NCBI GenBank assembly: GCA_039182715.1
Contig: JBCDBY010000025.1
Coordinates: 1 to 23,687 of the forward strand
Reading direction: 5' to 3'
DNA: 23,687 nt
Source: JBCDBY01 sp039182715
GTDB lineage: Bacteria; Planctomycetota; PLA2
A model generated the notes under the pieces. That model was given only the letters and a program-made list of their open reading frames with translations, did no database searches and was not told where the DNA came from. The translations under genes were made by a program, and so were the position numbers. Below are positions 16,483 to 23,687 of this stretch, piece by piece. Position 1 is the stretch's first letter. Each line of letters opens with the position of its first letter.

Positions 16483-16558
16483 ATAGAGGGGCCGTTGGGC
16501 GGCCTCCCGGCCCCCGACTTCGTACGCAAGAAGAACCGAACCACGGAGAGATACAGGA

Positions 16559-16858
16559 ATGGCTGACAGCAAGATCCGGCCCCTCGGACAGAACGTGCTT
16601 CTGCGCCGTCTGCAGGCCGAGGAAAAGACCAAGGGCGGCATCATCCTGCCCGACGCCGCGAAGGAAAAGCCGCGCGAGGGCGAGGTTCTCGCCATCGGCG
16701 AAGGCGCCCTCGGCAAGGACGGCACGCGTCGCGAGTTCCAGGTCAAGGCGGGCGACCGCGTGATCTTCTCCGCCTACGCCGGCACCGAGGTCAAGCTCGG
16801 CGGCGAGGAGTACATGATCATCGGCGAGGATGACATCCTCGGCGTGGTGGAGGTCTAG
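16559..16858 (+). CDS. groES: Co-chaperonin GroES
   Basis: 99 residues, normal for a GroES subunit. The heptamer caps the GroEL ring in the cytoplasm. Hallmarks are PLGQNVLLRRLQAEEKTKGGIILPD near the N-terminus, containing the mobile loop (about 18-32), then REGEVLAIGEG, the GDRVIFSAYAGTEVKLGGEEYMII core, and a C-terminal ILGVVE strand. The ATG follows GGAG at about 9 nt spacing. The stop is 2 nt from groEL, so the pair forms the usual bicistronic operon, closed by a terminator after groEL. Confidence 0.97.
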   Translation: MADSKIRPLGQNVLLRRLQAEEKTKGGIILPDAAKEKPREGEVLAIGEGALGKDGTRREFQVKAGDRVIFSAYAGTEVKLGGEEYMIIGEDDILGVVEV

Positions 16859-16860
16859 TC

Positions 16861-18549
<1,689 letters not shown>

Positions 18550-18574
18550 CCCCGCCGAACCGACCAACGACCAG

Positions 18575-18601
18575 GGGGCTCGCTTCGGCGAGCCCCTTTT
18601 T
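18575..18601 (+). terminator. Rho-independent terminator of groES-groEL
   Basis: GGGGCTCGC, a TTCG loop, GCGAGCCCC, then five T: a perfect 9-bp stem with tetraloop and T tract, 25 nt after the groEL stop. It ends the chaperonin operon ahead of the convergent PP-loop gene. The remaining 90 nt up to that gene's stop show nothing recognisable. Confidence 0.93.
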
Positions 18602-18691
18602 CGTGTGCGGGCGGCTCGCGCGCTCCGCGGCCCACGGTTGGGCCGGAAGTGCTCCGACTTCGCGGCGCCTGGTCGCTCGGCGATGAACGCG

Positions 18692-19897
18692 CTACGCGAG
18701 CAGAGTTCGATGAAACCGGGCAATCATCGGTCGGCCGATCCAGCTCAGTCTGTCGTGATACGCAAGTCTGAGAATCGGCTCCCGGAGCTGGGATCGCCAC
18801 ATGGCCGCCTTCATGGCGCGCGCGAGGTCACGGCGGTTGCGCTCCCGGGCGACGCGCTCCATCTCGACGTAGTACACCCGTGATCCGCCCTCCGAAACGC
18901 GGGGGCAGTGGACTCTTCGAATGTCCTTCGTCCGGAGTTCCGCGTGCGAGAACGACGTTGCACGGTCCAGCGCGCCGCACAGTTCCAGCGCGACCATGGT
19001 GCGCACGCACTTCTCGCACTTCCCGCAGTTCCTGTCCGAACGCGATTTCCAGCACACGCGGAGATTCGCGGTGGCGATGTCGGAGGTCGCGATCAGCTCC
19101 GCCTTCTGGAGCCGCGTATAGGCGGCCCCCTCGTGGGAGATGCGCGTGCCCGTCGTGGAGTACAGATGGTCGGTGATCGGGTGCGTGCCCCAGATCTCCA
19201 GGTTTCTGTAGCTGTCGCTCGAGGGAATGAGCACGCGACCGTACGTGCGCGACAACAGCTGCGTCACCGCTGCCATCAGATTGCCGTGGACGATGGCGCC
19301 CCACAGCACCGACTTGAGTCTCGTTTCGCGGAGGTTGGTGGCGAACGGCACGAGGTTCTTGCCGAACTTCGCGGCAACCTCGCCGAGGGCGAGCTTCGCG
19401 CGCTCGAACGCCGCGCGGTCGGTCAGGGGGATATCCAGTCCCCAGCCCAGCAGGAGGTCGTGGACCGGAGTCGGCTGGTCGTCGTGCGCGTGTCGAAGCA
19501 GCGTGAACCACGAGTCGAGTCCGCCGGAGAAGAACTGCGCGTTGCGAGGCGATACGGCGCCGCCGGGCGATCGCACGGAGGCGACCTCGACGTCCACAAC
19601 GTGCATCCGTGGGAACCAGAAGCGCCACCACTCCATGAGCTCGACGCGACTGTCGTAGAGCAGCGGATCGATCGCCGCATCGATCTCGAGTGGCTCACCG
19701 AGCTGGCTGGCCAGCGGAAGCAGCGCGGAGTACCAGGGGTCGGCCGACGTCAGGAGATCGGTCGAATGCTGGTTCGGAATCTCGAACCAGTAGGTCTCGG
19801 ATCCGACCGGAGGTGTGTCGTAGGAAACGTCGGCAGCCACACGGATGGCCGTGCTGTCCCATCGTCCTTTCTCCAGCCGAATATTGGATACGCGCAT
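18692..19897 (-). CDS. QueC-like PP-loop ATP-pyrophosphatase superfamily protein (401 aa)
   Basis: The start ATG 19897 has AGGTGG just upstream, and the frame further upstream looks noncoding. Residues 1-115 form an N-terminal extension with a Trp-rich part (MEWWRFWFPRM, 88-98). The PP-loop SGGLDS (124-129) marks an ATP-pyrophosphatase that activates a carboxylate, carbonyl or similar group with AMP. Cysteines at 282, 291, 294 and 297 have spacing C-x8-C-x2-C-x2-C, the same as the zinc site of QueC (7-cyano-7-deazaguanine synthase). The chain is much longer than QueC (about 230 residues), and no other queuosine gene is nearby, so the substrate may differ. QueC-like proteins also occur in some antiphage systems (QatC, Cap9), but no partner genes are seen here. 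The C-terminal 100 residues are basic and helical. Confidence 0.8.
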   Translation of the reverse strand: MRVSNIRLEKGRWDSTAIRVAADVSYDTPPVGSETYWFEIPNQHSTDLLTSADPWYSALLPLASQLGEPLEIDAAIDPLLYDSRVELMEWWRFWFPRMHVVDVEVASVRSPGGAVSPRNAQFFSGGLDSWFTLLRHAHDDQPTPVHDLLLGWGLDIPLTDRAAFERAKLALGEVAAKFGKNLVPFATNLRETRLKSVLWGAIVHGNLMAAVTQLLSRTYGRVLIPSSDSYRNLEIWGTHPITDHLYSTTGTRISHEGAAYTRLQKAELIATSDIATANLRVCWKSRSDRNCGKCEKCVRTMVALELCGALDRATSFSHAELRTKDIRRVHCPRVSEGGSRVYYVEMERVARERNRRDLARAMKAAMWRSQLREPILRLAYHDRLSWIGRPMIARFHRTLLA

Positions 19898-19966
19898 GAG
19901 CCACCTGTGCGTGCGCCGCCGGGTCGAATCGACGTGGCGGTCCGAGATCGTCCGGGCTCGGCGTCG

Positions 19967-19988
19967 GCCATTCGCACTTACGAATGGC
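19967..19988. promoter_or_regulatory. Perfect inverted repeat upstream of the PP-loop gene
   Basis: GCCATTCG, six bases (CACTTA), CGAATGGC: an 8-bp perfect inverted repeat in the 231-nt gap before the QueC-like gene, about 70-90 nt from its ATG. It could be an operator for a dimeric regulator or a hairpin in the leader. The rest of this gap shows no other feature I can name. Confidence 0.4.
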
Positions 19989-20128
19989 GCGAAACGCTCT
20001 TCCCTTGCCCGACCCCACGAGACCAAGTTCGCGCGCGCGGCTCAACACATGGCGCACGATTTCGTCGTCGGGCGTTTCGGAATGAGTCACGATCGACTGA
20101 CCGGGACCCATCCCGCCCATCGTCCGCG

Positions 20129-20626
20129 CTACTCGCCCTCGAGCGCTGCCATCGTCTTCTCCGCGAGCTTGCGGCCCCACGCCTGACCGGCGACCGAGCT
20201 GTCCCGCATGATGGCCGGTTGCGCCTCGACCCAGCGGCGGCCGGCCGGGGACTGGAAGTACGCGATCGCGGACTTCATGTCCTCCTCGCGAAGGTGCTCG
20301 ACGTAGATGGGGACGACCATCGCCACGAAGTCCTCCGGCTTCGCGAGCTCGAGGAACTTCTCCGTGAAGCCCTCCGGGAGGTTGGGCACCATTTTGAATT
20401 GCGCCGACATCTCCCGCATCATCTGCACGGCCAGATCGGCGGCGCCGGTGGCCTTGAGAAGTTCGCGCGCGGTGCCCTCGAGCCGCTTCTTCTCCTTCTC
20501 CGCATCCTGCACGGCCTTCGGCGGGGCGCCTCCGCGCTCCTCGTCCGACTGCATGCCGTAGTTCGGTGTCGCGACGACGAGAATCGCAAGAGCGACGGCG
20601 GCGGCGCCCATCCAGATGTTTCGCAT
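20129..20626 (-). CDS. Exported DUF2059 protein
   Basis: 165 residues with a hydrophobic signal segment (about 7-20). The mature part matches DUF2059: AKELL-type helices (ARELLKATGAADLAVQMM), then the conserved end LREEDMKSAIAYFQSPAGRRWVEAQPAI, in which a helix 'xxAixFYxSpxGkk' is the signature. The fold is all helical and located in the periplasm; the molecular role is unknown. ATG 20626 is preceded by GGAAAGGGACTC, giving an AAAGGGA ribosome-binding site. It is divergent from the DUF2071 gene with 94 nt between starts, and a TAGCAT about 45-50 nt upstream of the ATG could be a -10. The gap of 231 nt before the downstream PP-loop gene argues against a single operon. Confidence 0.85.
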   Translation of the reverse strand: MRNIWMGAAAVALAILVVATPNYGMQSDEERGGAPPKAVQDAEKEKKRLEGTARELLKATGAADLAVQMMREMSAQFKMVPNLPEGFTEKFLELAKPEDFVAMVVPIYVEHLREEDMKSAIAYFQSPAGRRWVEAQPAIMRDSSVAGQAWGRKLAEKTMAALEGE

Positions 20627-20720
20627 GTTCGAGTCCCTTTCCGTGGTTGGTGTGAAGCCGTGATGCTAGCCGATCCTGCCGCCGACGGTTCGGGTCGCGG
20701 TTGGGTAGGGTGGACCTGCC

Positions 20721-21437
20721 ATGGCGAAGATCCTGCCCGACATCCGCGCGCGGTTGCGCGAACGCTTCGTGATCAATTTCCGCGTCGATCCGGACGTACT
20801 GCAGCGCCGGCTTCCCGATTGGCTCGCGCCACAGCTCATAGACGGTGCGGCCGTCGCGTCCTATTGCCTGCTGGATCTCGATCAGGTCACCTTCGGGCCC
20901 GTGCCGGACAAGCTCGGCGTGCGCAACCGCAACTGCGCGCAGCGCTACGGCATCATCGATACGCGGAGCGGCGAGCCCTGCGTCTACGTCGCGGAGCGAA
21001 ACACCGACTCGCGGCTCGGCTCGTTCATCACCGGTCTCGGGTTTCCCGGCCACCATCCGCGGCTCGACGTGGCGATGGACGCCGTCGACGACGGCTGGCG
21101 CATCGAGGTGGGGGACGGCGGCGCGACACCGCTCTTCGCCGCGCGGCTGCAGCCCGCCTCCGAGACGCGCTCCACGCTCTTCCCATCGACCGACGCGTTC
21201 GCCGCATTCCTCGCCGGCGGCGTGCGCAGCTACTGTCCGGCGACCGACGCCGCAAAGCTCAACGTGGTCGACATGCACAAGCAGGACACGCACTACGAGC
21301 CGCTCGTCGCGGTAGACATCGAGGATCGCATCGTGCGCGACTGGCTCGAGCTGGACGGCCCACTGGCGTTCGACAGCGCTTTTCGCACCGTCGGCGGTAG
21401 CTACATCTGGAGCTACCACGGCCAGGCGCAGAGGTAG
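20721..21437 (+). CDS. DUF2071 (YqjF-like) protein
   Basis: 238 residues, cytoplasmic, with no signal peptide. The sequence follows the DUF2071 pattern, an acetoacetate-decarboxylase-like beta fold: FRVDPDVLQRRLPDWL near the N-terminus, a strand ASYCLLDLDQV, the RNRNCAQRYGI segment, then VYVAERNTDSRL, the most characteristic stretch of the family, and FPGHH. No reaction is established for the family to my knowledge. The start ATG 20721 follows TAGGGTGG with suitable spacing. It precedes the sigma-factor gene by 69 nt on the same strand; that gap is relatively A/T-rich, so separate transcription is likely. Confidence 0.75.
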   Translation: MAKILPDIRARLRERFVINFRVDPDVLQRRLPDWLAPQLIDGAAVASYCLLDLDQVTFGPVPDKLGVRNRNCAQRYGIIDTRSGEPCVYVAERNTDSRLGSFITGLGFPGHHPRLDVAMDAVDDGWRIEVGDGGATPLFAARLQPASETRSTLFPSTDAFAAFLAGGVRSYCPATDAAKLNVVDMHKQDTHYEPLVAVDIEDRIVRDWLELDGPLAFDSAFRTVGGSYIWSYHGQAQR

Positions 21438-21506
21438 GAACGTCGTCGCGAAAAAAATAGTTCGCGCGTTCTTAAGTCCGCCGGACCTCTTCCCCGGTAT
21501 CAGGAC

Positions 21507-22058
21507 GTGACCTTGCACGAACGATCGGACGAGACTCTCTTCGCGGACGGATCGGATTCCGCCATGGCGTGTCTCGTACACCGTTACCAGGGTCCGCTCT
21601 ACGGGTTCCTGCTCCGCTGGTGTCGCGATGCGCACCGCGCGGAGGACATGTTCCAGGAGGTCTTCTTGAAACTCGTGCGGTCGCGTCACCAATTCGATCC
21701 CCGGCGCCGGTTCCGGCCCTATCTCTATCGCATCGCGCTCAACACGCTGCGCGACGCCTACCTCGTGCGCGCCACGCCGACGGAGGGTTTCGAGCCCGAC
21801 GCGGTGCCCGAGCCGAAGCCCGGGCCTCTCGCCGGCGCGGCGGCCGCGGAGCGGCACGCCCACGTGCGCGCCGCCATCGCGCGACTTCCCCATCACGAGC
21901 GCATCGTCGTCGAGCTGCGGATGTATCAGGGGCTCACCTTCCGCGAGGTCGCGCACGCGATCGGGGTCAAGGTGCCGACGGCCAAGTCGCGCATGGTCTA
22001 CGCCTTGCGGAAGCTCCGGCCCGCACTCGCGGTCTACCTCCCGGAGGGCGACCGATGA
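21507..22058 (+). CDS. ECF-family RNA polymerase sigma factor
   Basis: 183 residues. Region 2 (about 15-90) contains VHRYQGPLYGFLLRW and the core-binding AEDMFQEVFLKLVRS, followed by RFRPYLYRIALNTLRD, the typical -10 recognition helix. A linker rich in Pro and Ala leads to region 4 (about 118-172: LPHHERIVVELRMYQGLTFREVAHAIGVKVPTAKSRMVYALRKLR), the helix-turn-helix that reads the -35. The listed start is GTG 21507; a TTG at 21513 has better spacing (7 nt) from AGGA at 21502 and may be the real one. The stop overlaps the next gene's ATG by 4 nt (ATGA), coupling it to a probable membrane anti-sigma partner. Confidence 0.93.
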   Translation: MTLHERSDETLFADGSDSAMACLVHRYQGPLYGFLLRWCRDAHRAEDMFQEVFLKLVRSRHQFDPRRRFRPYLYRIALNTLRDAYLVRATPTEGFEPDAVPEPKPGPLAGAAAAERHAHVRAAIARLPHHERIVVELRMYQGLTFREVAHAIGVKVPTAKSRMVYALRKLRPALAVYLPEGDR

Positions 22059-23687
22059 GCGAGGGACGCGACTTCTACCGCGAGAAGGTGCTCGCTTATC
22101 AGCTGGGGGCGCTCGACGCCGAGGAGGCGCGGCAGATCGAAGCGCTGATCGGCAGTGATCCGGCCTGGAAGCAGGCGGCCGAAGAGGCGCGCGCCATGCG
22201 AGAAGGACTCGAGCAGGCGCGTTACGGCGTACTGCCGCCGGCCGATCTGCTCGCCCGCACGCAGCGACACCTGCAGCGCGGTCGGCAACGCGGCACGCGG
22301 CTGGTCGCCGCCGCGGCCGGTCTGGCCGCCACCGTGCTTCTCGCTCTCGGTGTGGCGTGGCTGCTGGTCTCGCCCGCGCGCGGCTCGTTGATCTGGCGCG
22401 TGGAGGATCGGCTCTTCGCCGGCGCGCGCGTCGCGCCGGAGTTGGTGGTCTGCGACCCCGAGGACGGCAGCCCGATCGAAGGGGCGCACGTCGAAGCGCG
22501 ACTCATCGATGAGAGTCGTGCGGTCGTTCCGCTCGGCTCGGGTCGCACCACGGCCGCGGGACAGGTGCCGGGGAGCTGGCGTGTGCCGGACGTCGCCGCG
22601 GGCCGCTTCACGTTGGAAGTCGAGGCGCGCGACGACGACGGCCTGCTCGATCGATTCGCATCGACCGTGATGGTCACGCCCGGCGTACGGCTGAGCGTTT
22701 CGACCGATCGTCCCGCGGCGCGTCCCGGGGAGGCGATGCGCGCGCGTGCGCTCTGCACGCGGCTCGACGGCGGCCGCCCCGTGGCGGACCGTCCGCTCAC
22801 GTTCGAACTGCTCGACCCGTCCGGCACCGCGATCGGACGGCGGCACGTGCAGACGTCGACCTACGGTCTCGCGTCCGCCTCTTTTCCGCTCGACCGCGAG
22901 CTCCCGGAGGGGCGCTACGTCATCCGGGCGCGCGTGGGAGACGAGGAGGGGGAGCGCGCGTTCCGGCTCGGCATGTTCCGACTCCCTCCCTACGACGTTC
23001 AGATCCGGCTCGACCGCCCGCTTGCTGCGCCCGGCGAGCCGGTCGCCGGGCAGCTGCGCGCGCGCACGTTCGACGGGCACGCGATCGAGGGGCTCGAGGC
23101 CGTCGTACGACTCGGCCCGAAGAAGGTGACGGTGCGGCTCGACGACGACGGTCGGGGCCGCTTTTCGCTGGGGGCGCCGTCGCCGGGTCGACACGCCCTG
23201 TCGGTGCGGGTGCGTGACGCCGCCGGGCGCACGACGGAGGCGCGCCGGACGGTGCGGGTGGCGGGCGGACGGGCGCTTTTCGACCTTCTCCCGGAGGCGG
23301 GCGAACTCATACCCGGTCTCGAGAACCGCATCTACATCGTGGCGCGACGTCTCGACGGCAGCCCGCTGCCGGGGCCGGTCGCGATCCGCGGCGGCGCGCC
23401 CGTTTCCCTGGACGAGGACGGCGTCGGCGTCCTGAGGCACACGCCGAAGCGGGATGTGCGGAGCGAGTTCGACCTCGCCGCGCCCGACGCACCGACCGAT
23501 TGGCAGATGTTCGCGCCGGCGCTGCGCGAGCACAACGGCGGCCTGCTGCTGCGGTGTGCACGCGCGGTCTACGAGAGCGGCGATGCGATCGATGTGACGC
23601 TGCACTCGGTGCATCCGGAGGGGCGGGTCCTGCTCTCCCTCCAGCGCGACCGACGCACGGTCGCCGTCGGCGTGGCGGAGCTGCGCG
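22055..23687 (+). CDS. Anti-sigma-like transmembrane protein with alpha-2-macroglobulin (MG) domains, cut by window end
   Basis: The first 544 residues are visible and the frame is open to the edge. Residues 1-60 (YREKVLAYQLGALDAEEARQIEALIGSDPAWKQA) look like the cytoplasmic helical domain of anti-sigma factors (RskA-like, with no zinc-binding Cys). A membrane helix spans about 83-105. The exported part is a chain of beta domains. After an MG-like domain (126-208) comes STDRPAARPGEAMRARA (216-232), the MG2 signature, ending LPEGRYVIRARV. FRLPPYDVQIRLDRPLAAPGE (308-328) is MG3-like. LLPEAGELIPGLENRIYIVA (411-430) matches the 'pEsG.lvpG..nrvy' element of alpha-2-macroglobulins, and ARAVYESGDAIDVTLHS (502-518) begins the next. 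A thioester or bait region would lie beyond the window. It probably restrains the overlapping ECF sigma factor, with the MG chain as sensor. Confidence 0.8.
   Translation, partial: MSEGRDFYREKVLAYQLGALDAEEARQIEALIGSDPAWKQAAEEARAMREGLEQARYGVLPPADLLARTQRHLQRGRQRGTRLVAAAAGLAATVLLALGVAWLLVSPARGSLIWRVEDRLFAGARVAPELVVCDPEDGSPIEGAHVEARLIDESRAVVPLGSGRTTAAGQVPGSWRVPDVAAGRFTLEVEARDDDGLLDRFASTVMVTPGVRLSVSTDRPAARPGEAMRARALCTRLDGGRPVADRPLTFELLDPSGTAIGRRHVQTSTYGLASASFPLDRELPEGRYVIRARVGDEEGERAFRLGMFRLPPYDVQIRLDRPLAAPGEPVAGQLRARTFDGHAIEGLEAVVRLGPKKVTVRLDDDGRGRFSLGAPSPGRHALSVRVRDAAGRTTEARRTVRVAGGRALFDLLPEAGELIPGLENRIYIVARRLDGSPLPGPVAIRGGAPVSLDEDGVGVLRHTPKRDVRSEFDLAAPDAPTDWQMFAPALREHNGGLLLRCARAVYESGDAIDVTLHSVHPEGRVLLSLQRDRRTVAVGVAELR

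Noticed and set aside
16276..16558. CIRCE element (TTAGCACTC-N9-GAGTGCTAA) upstream of groES
   Set aside because: Read through on both strands; no match to either arm was found.
19898..20026. N-terminal extension of the QueC-like protein to 20026
   Set aside because: The extra 43 residues are Arg-rich, and ATG 19897 has an AGGTGG site directly upstream.
19695..21956. Minus-strand open frame of 753 codons spanning the PP-loop leader, DUF2059, DUF2071 and sigma genes
   Set aside because: It conflicts with four well-supported genes on both strands. A short stretch near 20000-20120 looks protein-like but merges into an Arg/Gly-rich shadow without any motif.
22034..23614. Minus-strand open frame of 526 codons opposite the anti-sigma/macroglobulin gene
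   Set aside because: It is Arg/Ala/Gly/His-rich without domains. The plus strand carries a membrane helix, MG motifs and translational coupling to the sigma gene, and remains open to the window edge.

Overview
This is a GC-rich window (about two-thirds G+C by eye) with bacterial coding structure, and nearly every base is assigned to a gene or a short regulatory gap. The signs point to Planctomycetota, as an inference from family types. They are very large secreted or membrane proteins of unassigned family, a DUF3299-type protein with a CCFG motif, a secreted 'DEVYLKDG' protein, several sigma-factor-like genes, and a GroEL with a Met-Gly-Gly tail. No rRNA or tRNA is present to confirm this.

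Layout. (1) 10-11286, minus strand: thiE, then two very large exported proteins that overlap by 4 nt. These two proteins hold three homologous units of about 1,060-1,290 residues: one stands alone, and two are fused head to tail in a 2,487-residue chain. (2) 11319-11891, plus: a divergent sigma-70/ECF-like protein with a -10 box almost touching its start codon. (3) 11955-12107: a palindromic repeat-like element with a 17-bp perfect hairpin in a convergent gap. (4) 12134-15271, minus: a compact four-gene cluster of ABC ATPase, FtsX/MacB-type permease, His-rich lipoprotein and DUF3299-like membrane-anchored protein. It looks like a metal (probably zinc) handling system comparable to Vibrio Zrg. 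(5) 15361-16275, minus: a secreted protein with its own terminator, divergent from groES-groEL (16559-18549). The shared gap holds a sigma-54-like -24/-12 element and an upstream near-palindrome. (6) 18692-19897, minus: a large QueC-like PP-loop protein with the exact QueC zinc-site spacing. (7) 20129-20626, minus, a DUF2059 exported protein, and 20721-21437, plus, a DUF2071 protein. (8) 21507 to the window edge, plus: an ECF sigma factor overlapping by 4 nt a single-pass protein. Its cytoplasmic end looks like an anti-sigma domain and its exported part is built of alpha-2-macroglobulin-like (MG) domains. It is cut by the window end.

The item most likely to be new is the ECF sigma factor paired with an anti-sigma/macroglobulin fusion (21507-23687), which suggests a transmembrane switch that reports protease attack or envelope damage to transcription. 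Next come the three-unit giant envelope proteins, the Zrg-like cluster, and possible sigma-54 control of the chaperonin operon. All functional links beyond family membership are inference from sequence read by eye; no database search was run.
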